A stretch of DNA of 64,000 nt from JBOCEF01 sp050586345 (GCF_050586345.1 NZ_JBOCEF010000018.1:1-64000); one strand, 5' to 3'; counted from the first letter of the stretch, positions 16,958-25,982 are shown. The notes: generated by a model not told the origin, from the letters alone. Made by a program: numbers and translations.

Positions 16958-19108
16958 TCAGACGCCGTGGCCCGCGCGCTCGGGCGCGGGTTCCGGCAGG
17001 GCGGGTTCGGGCAGCGTGCGCGCCAGCCCGATGCAGGCGCTCTCGATCAGGGAAATCCGCTCGCGCAGCCGCTCGGCCCGGCGCGCGCGCTCCTCCACCA
17101 ACCGGGCCATCGCGGCGTCGTCGAGCCCGCCGGACACGAAGCTGCCGTCGCGCTCCAGCTCGTCGATCTCGGCCTCGATCAACCACTTGGCATGGTCGAG
17201 CAGCGCATAAAGCCGGTCGGTCGCGGCGGCGTTGCGCGCCGCCAGCGCCTCTTCCACGCCGCCTTCCAGCGCCCCCAGGGCGGGCTGCATCTCGGCCCGG
17301 ATCACCTCGGCGATGCGCGCCACCGCCTCGTCCTCGGGGATCCGGCGGCTTTTCCAGAACTTCCAGCCGCGCGCGGCGCCCAGCTCCACCTCCACCAGGT
17401 TGGACCGCGGCGCGAAGCCGGGCAGGACGTCCCCGTTCGGCAGCCCCTGCAGGATCCGGTTCACCGGCAGCCCCCCGACCGAGGCCGAGAGCGTGTCGTC
17501 GAGGTCGCGCGCATAGCTCTCCAGCAGCCGGTCCAGCTCGTGCCGCCCGGCGCGGTAGCTCTCCAGCACGTGGGTGCGGGCCTTTTCCTGCAGGGCGAGC
17601 GTGTCGAATTTCCACGCCGACCCGGCGCCGTCGGCGGCCAGCGCGGCGCGGAAGCCCGCGGTCTGCTCCTCGATGAACCCGTCGAGCGCGATGCCGATGG
17701 CGCGCATCACCCCGTCCGAGGTCTGGGCGCAGGCCTCGCGCAGGCGCACCCGGCATTCCTTCGCGGCCCCGGCGAGGCTGCGCGTCAGCGCCGCCAGCTC
17801 CGACAGCCGCGCCGCGATGCGCGCCGTCTCCGCCTCGGCCAGCCCCGCCGCGTCGCCCGCCTGCAGCGCGGCCTCGTCGGCGGCCAGCTTCTCCTGCATC
17901 GCCTGGCGCAGGAACTCGAGCCCCCCGAGCCCGTCCGACACCGCCTCGGCCACCACGTCCGCGGTCTTGCCGTCATGGCCGAGCCGCGTCAGCTCGCGCG
18001 CCAGCGCGGCGAGGCCCGAAACCTCGAGCAGCATCTCCCGCGCATCGCCCATGTCCGCGACGCCCATCATCCGCGCATAGGCGGCGCAGACCGGGTCGGC
18101 GACCGCCGCGGCCACCTCGGCGTCCGTGCCCGCCACCGCGACATGCGCCCAGTGGGCGCTGCCCGCCAGCAGGATGTCGCCATGCTGGCCGATCTCCTGC
18201 GTCAGCCGCCCCGACAGCGACGCCAGCAGCCGCGGCGCATCCGCCGCCGGGTCGTCCAGCTCGTCGATCCGGTTGACGAACACGATCACCGTCTGCCGCT
18301 GGTGGTGCGAGAGCATCTTCAGGAGCGCGATGTCGGCCGGGTTCAGCACCTGGTGGGCCGAAAGGGTCACCACGAAGATGTCCGCCAGCCGGAAGCTCGA
18401 GGTCGTGATCTCGTCGCGCACCAGGAACGGGTCGTTGATGCCGGGCGTGTCCGAGATCGTCGTCGGCACCTGGAACGGCCCGGGATCGAGATGGATCTCC
18501 GCGCTCTTGCAGATGCCCGAGAACCGCCCCGCCCCGGCGCCGTCCACCGCGTCGCGCCGCACGTGCCCGGCGGAGACGTAGCGTTCCAGCACCTCCGGGG
18601 TGACGGTGTTGAACCTGTGGGTCTTGCCCAGCAGCAGGCGGTACATCTCGCCCAGCCGGGCGCGGGCCTTGTCCTGCATCTCGACGATCTGGCGGGCCAG
18701 CACCTCGGACTGGAACCCCGGCAGGTACCGCTCCGCCAGCTTGCGGCTTTCCGAGCCGCCCTCCAGCATCCGCGCCCATTCCTGTTCCGAGAAGAACTCG
18801 AACTCGCCCGACAGGTGCGTGCGCCCCGGCTTGCCGAAATGCAGGTTGGTGATGACGGCCGTCCAGGGATTGACCTCGGTCGGCAGGAAGTCTTCGAGCC
18901 CGGTCATCGCGTTGATGAGCGAGCTCTTGCCCGCCTTCACCTGCCCGACGACCGAGATCCGCAGCGACGCCTGCCCGGCCTGTTCCAGGATCCGGTGGAA
19001 GACCGGCTGCGCCTCGGGCAGGTCGAGCGCCTCGAACTCCGAGACGGTGGCGCGCAGATGCTCCAGGGCGGCGGCCGAAGCGGCTCCGATGGCGGGCGGA
19101 CGGGTCAT
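16958..19108 (-). CDS. Dynamin-family GTPase
   Basis: The 716-aa protein carries the dynamin-like GTPase set: G1 GQVKAGKSS (55-63), a G2 Thr in PWTAVITNLHF, G3 DTPG (220-223) and G4 NRID (279-282). A long helical region follows, consistent with a bundle and stalk, with a mid segment (PGFAPRSNLVEVELGAARGW) that could be a membrane-touching tip. Family members polymerise on membranes and use GTP to bend, fuse or protect them. ATG 19108 gives the usual N-terminus; a longer in-frame start at 19285 adds sequence unlike the family. It is the first gene of the GTPase/Roadblock/ABC-like cluster. Confidence 0.82.
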   Translation of the reverse strand: MTRPPAIGAASAAALEHLRATVSEFEALDLPEAQPVFHRILEQAGQASLRISVVGQVKAGKSSLINAMTGLEDFLPTEVNPWTAVITNLHFGKPGRTHLSGEFEFFSEQEWARMLEGGSESRKLAERYLPGFQSEVLARQIVEMQDKARARLGEMYRLLLGKTHRFNTVTPEVLERYVSAGHVRRDAVDGAGAGRFSGICKSAEIHLDPGPFQVPTTISDTPGINDPFLVRDEITTSSFRLADIFVVTLSAHQVLNPADIALLKMLSHHQRQTVIVFVNRIDELDDPAADAPRLLASLSGRLTQEIGQHGDILLAGSAHWAHVAVAGTDAEVAAAVADPVCAAYARMMGVADMGDAREMLLEVSGLAALARELTRLGHDGKTADVVAEAVSDGLGGLEFLRQAMQEKLAADEAALQAGDAAGLAEAETARIAARLSELAALTRSLAGAAKECRVRLREACAQTSDGVMRAIGIALDGFIEEQTAGFRAALAADGAGSAWKFDTLALQEKARTHVLESYRAGRHELDRLLESYARDLDDTLSASVGGLPVNRILQGLPNGDVLPGFAPRSNLVEVELGAARGWKFWKSRRIPEDEAVARIAEVIRAEMQPALGALEGGVEEALAARNAAATDRLYALLDHAKWLIEAEIDELERDGSFVSGGLDDAAMARLVEERARRAERLRERISLIESACIGLARTLPEPALPEPAPERAGHGV

Positions 19109-19252
19109 GTACGCAGGTCCCCGAATATACGAAAAGGCGAATGAGACGTGCCAACTTGTCTTACAGGTAGCGCAGCACGTCCAAAAAGCTGAGCCATGGC
19201 CCAACTGATTCAACTTCTGTACGATACCTAAATCGGAATCCAAGAAGAAGAC

Positions 19253-19266
19253 TTGATCTAGATCAT
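19253..19266. promoter_or_regulatory. Fnr/Crp-type box upstream of the haemoglobin fusion gene
   Basis: TTGATCTAGATCAT matches the Fnr consensus TTGAT-N4-ATCAA at all but the last base. It lies 64 bases before the start of the ferredoxin-reductase/globin gene in a divergent spacer. An FnrL- or Nnr-type regulator would tie that gene to low oxygen or nitric oxide, which fits a globin. It could also act on the divergent dynamin operon. Confidence 0.5.
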
Positions 19267-19329
19267 GTCGCCCGCCCTCCCGCACTGGCAGTCCGTGTGG
19301 GATGAGTTTCGCGTAGAAAGAGTGCGTAG

Positions 19330-20877
19330 ATGAACGACATGCCGCAGGCGCTCGCGCGCCCCGCCGTCAGCTTCGAGGGCCGCGCGTATGAGCTCGCCCC
19401 CGGGGAGACCGCCCTCTCCGCCCTGCTGCGCGGCGGGGCCGACGCGCCCCATTCATGCCGCCGCGGCGCCTGCCGGTGCTGCATGCTCGAGGCCGAGTCG
19501 GGCGACCCGGGCCCGGGCGCCCGCCGCGGGCTGACCGAGCAGATGATCGACCGCGGCGCCTTCCTGCCCTGCCTGTGCACCGAGCCCGTCGCGCTGACCG
19601 CCCGCCGCCCGGACATGACCCGCTACCTCACCCGCGCGATGCTGGCCGAACGCATCGCCCTGCCCGGCGACGCGTACCTCCTGCGGCTCGAGACCGAGAC
19701 GGTGATCGACTGGCGCGCGGGCCAGGCCATCGCCATCCGCGGGCCGGGCGGGGACCTCCGCTCCTACTCCCTCCTCTCCCGCCCCGAGGATTACTTCGTC
19801 GAGCTGATCGTGCGCCGCTATCCCGGCGGCGCGGTCAGCCCCTGGCTGTGCGAAGCGCTCCCCGAGGGCGACACGCTCGAGTTCACCGGCCCCCACGGCG
19901 CCTTCTTCCATGGCGAGGTCGCGCCCGGCGCGCCGCTGCTGATCGTCGGCGCGGGGACCGGCGCCGGGGCGGCCTTCGGCATCGCCCGCGACGCGCTCGG
20001 GCGCGGCCATGCCGGGCCGGTGACGCTCGCCCTCGGCGCCCGCACCGAAGCGGCGCAACTGCTCACCGATGAAACCGACGCGCTGGCCGCCGACCACCCC
20101 AACCTCTCCGTCCTGCGCGCCGCCTCGCGCGAGGGGGACCGGCGGCGCATCACCGCGGCGGCCTTCGACGGCGCCGACCTTGCGGGCGCCGAGGTCTATC
20201 TCTGCGGTCCCCCCGACATGGTCGAGGCCGGGCGCATCGCCGCCCTCCGGCAGGGCGCCGCCCTCGCCGCCATCCACGCCGACCCGTTCCTGGCGCCCGA
20301 GCCCTACACCCCGCGCGACGCGGAGAAGATCGCCTCCGTCCCCGCGGACCCCGAGCTCTGGGCCGCGCTGGACGAGGGCCCCGGCCTCGCCGCCATCCTC
20401 GACGCCTTCTACACGCGCGCGCTGGCCGATCCGCGCCTCGCGCCCTTCTTCCACAAGATCACCAAGCAGCGGCTGGTCGAAAAGCAGCACGCCTTCCTGC
20501 GCGACCTGATGACCGGGCGCTCGGACTTTTTCGGCGAACGCCCGTTCAACGCCCATCACTGGATGATCATCTCGGACGAGAACTTCGACCACCGCGAGGC
20601 GCTGTTCTTCGAGGTCGTGCGCGCCCACGGCCTTCCCGCCCCCCTGGTCGCCCGCTGGCAGGCCCTGCACGAGCTGTTCCGGCGCGAGATCGTCAAGGAC
20701 GCGCCCCGGGGCCAGTGGCTCGACGGGCGGGAGGTCGACCGCGGCGGCCACGCGGAAGAGGTGGCGCCCATCGACATGGTCTGCGACGGTTGCGGCGAGG
20801 AAGTGCTGACCGGGGAGAAGGTGCGCACCCACCTGCGCACCGGAGAGCTGTGGTGCGCGCACTGCGCGGGGCTGTGA
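19330..20877 (+). CDS. Ferredoxin / flavin reductase / truncated haemoglobin / zinc-ribbon fusion
   Basis: The 515-aa protein appears to hold four units. Residues 10-95 are a plant-type 2Fe-2S ferredoxin (C43, C48, C51 and C81). Residues 97-320 form a ferredoxin-NAD(P)H reductase module with flavin motif LRSYSLLSRP (R144-S147), GAGTGAG (207-213) and pyridine-nucleotide motif CGPPDM (292-297). Residues 345-460 are a 2/2 truncated haemoglobin (LDAFYTRALADPRLAPFF, then HHWMIISDENF with probable haem ligand H409 or H410). The tail has CDGC (485-488) and CAHC (509-512), probably a zinc site. Electron flow NAD(P)H to FAD to Fe-S or haem suggests nitric oxide or oxygen chemistry, as in flavohaemoglobins. 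The next gene starts two bases later. Confidence 0.82.
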   Translation: MNDMPQALARPAVSFEGRAYELAPGETALSALLRGGADAPHSCRRGACRCCMLEAESGDPGPGARRGLTEQMIDRGAFLPCLCTEPVALTARRPDMTRYLTRAMLAERIALPGDAYLLRLETETVIDWRAGQAIAIRGPGGDLRSYSLLSRPEDYFVELIVRRYPGGAVSPWLCEALPEGDTLEFTGPHGAFFHGEVAPGAPLLIVGAGTGAGAAFGIARDALGRGHAGPVTLALGARTEAAQLLTDETDALAADHPNLSVLRAASREGDRRRITAAAFDGADLAGAEVYLCGPPDMVEAGRIAALRQGAALAAIHADPFLAPEPYTPRDAEKIASVPADPELWAALDEGPGLAAILDAFYTRALADPRLAPFFHKITKQRLVEKQHAFLRDLMTGRSDFFGERPFNAHHWMIISDENFDHREALFFEVVRAHGLPAPLVARWQALHELFRREIVKDAPRGQWLDGREVDRGGHAEEVAPIDMVCDGCGEEVLTGEKVRTHLRTGELWCAHCAGL

Positions 20878-20879
20878 AG

Positions 20880-21431
20880 ATGGACGACATGACGTTGCCG
20901 GCGGTGAACGCCGTTTCGGCCTATCGCGGGCCGCGGGGCTTTCACTGGTTCGCGCCGGGCCTGCTGGGCGGCGCCGGGCGCCCCGGGCTGCTCGGCCCGG
21001 TGGAGCGGGACCTCGAGGCGCTGCAGCGCGTCGGGACCGGCCTTCTCGTCAGCCTGACCGAGGAATGGGCCCCCGACCCCGCGCTGATGGCCGAGTACGG
21101 GATCGAGAGCCTGCACCTGCCGATCACCGACCGCCACGCCCCCGATCCGGGCGCCGCGCGGGACTGCTGCGACCAGGCGGCCGAATGGATCGCCGCCGCC
21201 CGGCCCGTGGTCTATCACTGCCGCGCGGGCAAGGGGCGCACCGGCACCCTGATCGCCGCGCAGCTGATCCATGCAGGGCTGCCCCCCGAGGAGGCCGTGG
21301 CCCGCACCCGCGCCGCCAATTCCACCTGGATCGAGAACGACGTGCAGCTGCAGATGGTGCTCGGCGCCGCCGAAGCGCTGACCGCCCCGGCGGCGCAGAC
21401 CGCCCTCGTCCGCCGCCTGCTGGAGCTCTAG
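20880..21431 (+). CDS. Dual-specificity/tyrosine phosphatase-like protein
   Basis: The 183-aa protein has the cysteine phosphatase signature HCRAGKGRTG (C114, R120) and a possible general acid Asp84 in LPITDRHAP. The downstream helix is PPEEAVARTRAANSTWIE. It hydrolyses phosphate esters via a phospho-Cys intermediate; the substrate could be protein or a phosphoinositide-like or nucleotide compound. ATG 20880 comes two bases after the haemoglobin fusion stop, so the genes are coupled. Its stop codon shares CTAG (21428-21431) with the stop of the convergent RND pump gene. It is also the intact counterpart of the degenerate domain at 13019-14203. Confidence 0.85.
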   Translation: MDDMTLPAVNAVSAYRGPRGFHWFAPGLLGGAGRPGLLGPVERDLEALQRVGTGLLVSLTEEWAPDPALMAEYGIESLHLPITDRHAPDPGAARDCCDQAAEWIAAARPVVYHCRAGKGRTGTLIAAQLIHAGLPPEEAVARTRAANSTWIENDVQLQMVLGAAEALTAPAAQTALVRRLLEL

Positions 21432-24400
21432 GCCCCCTGCGCCTCCCTGCCCCCGCGCATCATCCAGTAGATCGCCGGGATCACCAGCAGCGTCAGCGCG
21501 GTGGAGCTCGCCAGCCCGAAGAGCAGCGAGATCGCCAGCCCCTGGAAGATCGGGTCGAGCAGGATGAACGCCGCACCGACCATCGCCGTGATCGCGGTCA
21601 GGAAGATCGGCAGGAACCGCACCGCCCCCGCCTCCAGCAGCGCCTCTTTCAGGGGGCGCCCCGCGTCCCGCTCGTGCCGGATGAAATCCACCAGCAGGAT
21701 CGAGTTGCGCACGATGATCCCCGCAAGGCTGATGAACCCGATCATCGAGGTCGCGGTGAAGGGCGCGTCCAGCGCAAGGTGCCCCAGCGTGATCCCGATC
21801 AGGGTCAGCGGGATCGGCGTCATGATCACCAGCGGCAGCGTGAAGCTGCGGAACTGCGCGACGATCAGCAGATAGATCCCCACCAGCGCCGCGCCGAAGG
21901 CCGCGCCCATGTCGCGGAAGGTCACGAAGGTCACCTCCCACTCGCCATCCCACAGAAGGGTCGGCGCGGCCTCGTCCTTCGGCTGGCCGTAATAGCCGAT
22001 GACCGGCGCCGGAAGATCGCCCCAGTCATGGGCCGCCACCGCCTCCTCGACCGCCAGCATGCCGTAGATCGGGGCCTCGAACCGGCCCGCAAGCTCGGCC
22101 GTCACCATCTCCAGCGGGATGCCGTTCTTGCGGAACACCGGCCAGGAGGCGCGCTCGGTGGTCACCTCCAGCACGTCGCCCAGCTCGGCGTTGCCGGCGC
22201 CGATCCCCGCCGGGCCGCGGGCGGCGACGGGGGTGGACAGCAGCGCCTCGGTCACCACGTGGCGGCTCTCGTCCAGCCGCAGCGCGATGGGGATCGGGTC
22301 GGTCCCGCCGCCGCGCTGGGAATAGCCGACGACCTGGCCGCGGAACAGCAGCTCCAGCGTGTCATAGACCGCCTGCTGCTCGACCCCGTGGAAATCGAGC
22401 CGCGCCTGGTCGATCGACAGCCGCAGCCGCTCGGGCGGACGGCCGTAGCTGTCATCCACGTCGACCACGAAATCGACCGAGCGGAACAGCGCCTGCACCT
22501 CGTCCGCCACCGCGCGGCGGGTCTCGGCGTCCGGCCCGTAGATCTCGGCCAGCAGGGTGGCGAGCACCGGCGGCCCCGGCGGCACCTCCACCACCTTCAC
22601 CGCCGTCCCTTCCGGCAGGTCCGCCGCCGCCAGCCGCGCGCGGACCTCGAGCGCGACGGCGTGGCTCTGGCGCGCGCGGTGTTCGGCGGGCACGAGGTTG
22701 AGCTGCAGGTCCCCCTGCTCGCGCCCCTCGCGGACGTAGTAATGGCGCACCAGCCCGTTGAAGGTGAAGGGGGCCGAGGCGCCGGCATAGGCCTGGACGC
22801 TGCGCAGCTCGGGCAGGTCCGAGACGGCGGCGGTCATGGCGAAGAGGGCGCGCTCGGTGTCCTCCAGCGTCGCGCCCTCGGGCAGGTCGACCACCACCTG
22901 CAGCTCCGACTTGTCGTCGAAGGGCAGCAGCTTGACCGTCACGTCGCGGGTGTAGAACAGCGTGCAGGCGGCGATTGTGGCGGCGGCGACGACCAGCAGG
23001 AACGCCCCCGACCGCGCGCGCGAGGCCAGGATGGGACGCGCCGCGGCCTTGTAGATCCGCGCCATGCGCCCGTCCTGCCCGTGGCCGTCCCCGCTTCCGT
23101 CCGGCGCGACCGCCCCGGCTTTCGCCGGCCGCGCCCGTTCCAGCCGCAGCAGGATCCAGGGCGCGAAGATCACCGCCACGAAGAAGCTCAGGATCATCGC
23201 CGAGGACGCGTTGGCGGGAATGGGGCTCATGTACGGGCCCATCAGCCCCGACACGAACAGCATCGGCAGCAGCGCCGTGACGATGGTCAGCGTGGCGATG
23301 ATGGTGGGGTTGCCCACCTCGGCCACCCCGCGCAGGGCCACGTCCACGCGGTCCCCCTCCGGGTCCAGCCGCCAGTGGCGGGCGATGTTCTCCACCACCA
23401 CGATGGCGTCGTCCACCAGGATGCCGATCGAGAAGATCAGCGCGAACAGCGACACCCGGTTGATGGTGAAGCCCATGGCGTAGGAGGCGGCGAAGGTCAG
23501 CAGGATCGTCGCCGGGATGATGACCAGCGTCACCACCCCCTCCTTCCAGCCGATGAACAGCACGATGATCGCCACGATGGTCGCCGTGGCCCCGACGAGG
23601 TGCGAGAGCAGCTCGTCCGACTTGCGCTGCGCCGTCTCGCCGTAATTGCGCGCGATCTCGACCGACAGGTCCTCGGGCAGCAGGGCGCCGCGCAGGCTTT
23701 CCAGCCGCGCCAGCGCCTCCTCCGCCACGTCGACGGCGTTCGACCCCTCGCGCTTGGCCAGCGCGATGGAGACGGCGGGCCGCGGCGCCGCCTCGCCCGC
23801 CGCGAAGGTCCAGGCCCGCGCGGCGCTGTCCGCCGGGGCGACGCGGATCCGCGCCACGTCCTTGACGTAGACCGGCCGCCCGTCGCGGGTGGTCACCACC
23901 AGCAGCCCGAGATCCGGCTGCCCCACAAGCGTCTGCCCCGACAGAAGATCGCGCGAGGCGCCCCCGTCCCGCACCTGCCCCAGCAGCTCGGAGCGGTTGG
24001 CGTTGCGCACCTTCTCGGCCAGCTGTTCCAGCGTCACGCCATAGAGCGACAGCGCCGCCGGGTCCGGCTCCACCCTGATCTCGTGATCCGCGGCGCCGAC
24101 GACATAGGACCGGCCCACGTCCGGCGTTTTCGCCAGCTCGTCCAGCAGCGCGCCCGCGACGTCGCCGAGATTGGCGCGGTTCCAGCGCGCCGCGGCCTCC
24201 GGCGCCAGCCCCTCGCGCGGGGCCAGCGTCAGCACCAGGATCGCCACGTCGTTGATCCCCCGCCCGACGATCAGCGGCTCGGGGATGCCCACCGGAAGCT
24301 GGTCCATGTTGGCCCGCGTCTCGGTATGCACCCGCAGCACCGCGTCGTCCTCGGGGGTGCCGACGAAGAACCGCGCCGTCGCCATCACCCGGTCGTCGAG

Positions 24401-24700
24401 CGTCTGGGTATAGACGTGTTCGACATCCGGCAGGCGGCGCAGCAGCCGCTCCAGCGGCTTGGTCACCAGCTCCACCGCGTCATCCGCGGCCAGCCCGTCG
24501 GCGGCGACGAAGACGTCGACCATGGGGGCGGAGATCTGCGGCTCTTCCTCTCGCGGCAGCAGCGACAGCGCGGCGGCCCCGAGCGCGAAGGCGGCGAGCA
24601 GCAGCAGCGGCGCGATGGGCGAGTTGATGAAGGCGCGGGCGATGCCCCCGGCGATGCCGAGGGGAATGTCGCGGCGGGGGCCTCCCGTGGGATCGGACAT
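21428..24700 (-). CDS. RND family efflux transporter, inner-membrane pump
   Basis: The 1090-aa protein has the AcrB/MexB-type layout: N-terminal membrane segment (SPIAPLLLLAAFALGAAALS), porter domains, and the TM4 proton-relay motif GILVDDAIVVVENIAR with paired Asp residues. A second half repeats the pattern and ends IPAIYWMM. It exports drugs, metals or solvents across both membranes, driven by protons, together with the adaptor encoded just upstream (4-bp gap). No outer-membrane channel gene is present nearby, so it probably borrows a TolC-type channel. The divergent ArsR-type repressor is its likely regulator. Substrate is not predictable from sequence. Confidence 0.9.
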   Translation of the reverse strand: MSDPTGGPRRDIPLGIAGGIARAFINSPIAPLLLLAAFALGAAALSLLPREEEPQISAPMVDVFVAADGLAADDAVELVTKPLERLLRRLPDVEHVYTQTLDDRVMATARFFVGTPEDDAVLRVHTETRANMDQLPVGIPEPLIVGRGINDVAILVLTLAPREGLAPEAAARWNRANLGDVAGALLDELAKTPDVGRSYVVGAADHEIRVEPDPAALSLYGVTLEQLAEKVRNANRSELLGQVRDGGASRDLLSGQTLVGQPDLGLLVVTTRDGRPVYVKDVARIRVAPADSAARAWTFAAGEAAPRPAVSIALAKREGSNAVDVAEEALARLESLRGALLPEDLSVEIARNYGETAQRKSDELLSHLVGATATIVAIIVLFIGWKEGVVTLVIIPATILLTFAASYAMGFTINRVSLFALIFSIGILVDDAIVVVENIARHWRLDPEGDRVDVALRGVAEVGNPTIIATLTIVTALLPMLFVSGLMGPYMSPIPANASSAMILSFFVAVIFAPWILLRLERARPAKAGAVAPDGSGDGHGQDGRMARIYKAAARPILASRARSGAFLLVVAAATIAACTLFYTRDVTVKLLPFDDKSELQVVVDLPEGATLEDTERALFAMTAAVSDLPELRSVQAYAGASAPFTFNGLVRHYYVREGREQGDLQLNLVPAEHRARQSHAVALEVRARLAAADLPEGTAVKVVEVPPGPPVLATLLAEIYGPDAETRRAVADEVQALFRSVDFVVDVDDSYGRPPERLRLSIDQARLDFHGVEQQAVYDTLELLFRGQVVGYSQRGGGTDPIPIALRLDESRHVVTEALLSTPVAARGPAGIGAGNAELGDVLEVTTERASWPVFRKNGIPLEMVTAELAGRFEAPIYGMLAVEEAVAAHDWGDLPAPVIGYYGQPKDEAAPTLLWDGEWEVTFVTFRDMGAAFGAALVGIYLLIVAQFRSFTLPLVIMTPIPLTLIGITLGHLALDAPFTATSMIGFISLAGIIVRNSILLVDFIRHERDAGRPLKEALLEAGAVRFLPIFLTAITAMVGAAFILLDPIFQGLAISLLFGLASSTALTLLVIPAIYWMMRGGREAQGA

Positions 24701-24704
24701 CGGA

Positions 24705-25694
24705 TCAGCTCCCGCACTGCAGGGCGTCGCCCGGCTTCAGACCGGCGAGGATCTCGACCCCGCCATCCACCGGAACCCCGGGCTGCACCACCACCTCGGC
24801 GCCGCTGCCGAGCCGCGCGAAGGTGACGCCGTGGCGGCGTTCCAGGCACTCGGCGCGCGCGACGATGGCCGGGCGCCGCCCGGTGGCGACGTCGAGGCGC
24901 ACCCGCTCGCCCACGAAGTAATCCCCCAGCCCCTCGGCCGCGATGTCCACCACCACGCGCCCGGCCTCGAGCGCGGGATAGACCTTGGCGATGCGGCCCT
25001 CGCGGCTCTCGCCCCCGGTCAGCATCCCGCGGGCGGTGATCCGCACCCCGTCCCCGACGGCGAGGAACGCGGCATGGCGTTCGGGCAGGCGGGCGCGCAG
25101 CACGAAATCCTCGGCCGCGATCTCGGCCACGACCTCGCCGGGCTGCACCGCCATGCCCTGCACCATGGGCGCCGCGATCACCCGCCCCGCCTCGGGGGCC
25201 AGCACCGCGCCCTCGTCCGCGCGGGCGGCGAGGGCGGCGCGCTCGGCCTTCCGCGCGGCGATGGTTTGCGTGACGAACTCCAGCTGCGTGCGCGCCTGGT
25301 CGAGGGCTGCGGTCGGGACCGCCCCCCGCTCGCGCAGCTGCTCGGCGCGGTCCAGGTCGATCCGCGCCTGCGCCAGCTGCGCCTCGAGCGCGCGCACCGC
25401 GGCGTCGAGGGCGGCGAGCTCCAGCGCGATCTTCGGGTCCTCGACCAGCGCGATCCGCTGGCCGGTCGCCACCGCGTCGCCCTCGGAGACCGTGAGCATG
25501 GTCAGCGTTCCGGCGATGCGGGTGCGGGCGGCGGCGCGCTTCACGCTCTCCACCTGGCCGAAGACGGGGCGCCAGTCGGCGACCTCGGTCAGGCGCACCG
25601 TCTCGGCCGCGGCGGGGGCGGCGTCGGGGGCGGCGATGGCCAGCCCGAGCGCCAGCGCTGCGGCGCGGGCGGGGCCCTCGAGAAAACGTGACAT
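24705..25694 (-). CDS. RND efflux periplasmic adaptor (membrane fusion protein)
   Basis: The 329-aa protein begins with a secretion signal (AAALALGLAIAAPDAAPAAA). It follows the HlyD/AcrA order: beta-barrel start, lipoyl half (AGTLTMLTVSEGDAVATGQR), a coiled-coil hairpin (roughly 85-150, LDAAVRALEAQLAQARIDLD), second lipoyl half (LAPEAGRVIAAPMVQGMAV) and a C-terminal barrel (LKPGDALQCGS). It bridges the inner-membrane pump to an outer-membrane channel. It is the first gene of the pump operon, and its start is separated from the divergent DUF2892/ArsR operon by an 84-base spacer full of palindromes. Confidence 0.88.
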   Translation of the reverse strand: MSRFLEGPARAAALALGLAIAAPDAAPAAAETVRLTEVADWRPVFGQVESVKRAAARTRIAGTLTMLTVSEGDAVATGQRIALVEDPKIALELAALDAAVRALEAQLAQARIDLDRAEQLRERGAVPTAALDQARTQLEFVTQTIAARKAERAALAARADEGAVLAPEAGRVIAAPMVQGMAVQPGEVVAEIAAEDFVLRARLPERHAAFLAVGDGVRITARGMLTGGESREGRIAKVYPALEAGRVVVDIAAEGLGDYFVGERVRLDVATGRRPAIVARAECLERRHGVTFARLGSGAEVVVQPGVPVDGGVEILAGLKPGDALQCGS

Positions 25695-25729
25695 GGCGGA
25701 CTCCCATTTACGTATGGCATTTCTTATAT

Positions 25730-25760
25730 ATGAGCATATGCTAAATTAGCAATCGCTCAT
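25730..25760. promoter_or_regulatory. Nested palindromes in the RND/ArsR divergent promoter
   Basis: Three overlapping symmetric elements are visible: AGCATATGCT (25733-25742), GCTAA-A-TTAGC (25740-25750), and outer arms ATGAGC (25730-25735) with GCTCAT (25755-25760). The stretch is AT-rich and lies between both start codons. It is a good candidate operator for the ArsR/BigR-like repressor at 25975, controlling pump and regulator together. Confidence 0.45.
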
Positions 25761-25778
25761 GGAACAGGAGATTCTCCC

Positions 25779-25982
25779 ATGAACATCGACCGGATCGTGC
25801 TGGCCTTCGCGGGCGTCGTGGTGCTGGCGGGCCTTGCGCTGGGCACGCTGGCGACCCCCTGGGGCTACGCGCTGTCGGCCTTCGTCGGGCTGAACCTGCT
25901 GCAGTCCGCCTTCACCGGGTTCTGCCCGCTGGCGATCATCCTCAAGAAACTGCAGGTGCGCCCGGGGCCGGCGTTTGACTGA
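25779..25982 (+). CDS. DUF2892 small inner-membrane protein (YgaP C-terminal-like)
   Basis: The 67-aa protein has two hydrophobic helices (IVLAFAGVVVLAGLALGTLA and YALSAFVGLNLLQSAFTGFC) and ends with CPLAIILKKLQ, the usual DUF2892 pattern. DUF2892 is the membrane part of rhodanese-type YgaP and often occurs next to ArsR/BigR sulfur-responsive repressors. ATG 25779 follows GGAACAGGAG. The ArsR gene overlaps its end by eight bases. A role in sulfur or thiol stress is a context inference. Confidence 0.75.
   Translation: MNIDRIVLAFAGVVVLAGLALGTLATPWGYALSAFVGLNLLQSAFTGFCPLAIILKKLQVRPGPAFD

Noticed and set aside
19109..19285. Longer dynamin start at 19285
   Set aside because: The extra residues run through the promoter and near the Fnr-type box and are unlike family members; ATG 19108 gives the standard N-terminus.
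21065..24826. Plus-strand open frame of about 1250 codons opposite the RND pump
   Set aside because: Antisense shadow: composition is Arg/His/Gln/Asp-rich with no motifs, and it starts inside the phosphatase gene in another frame.
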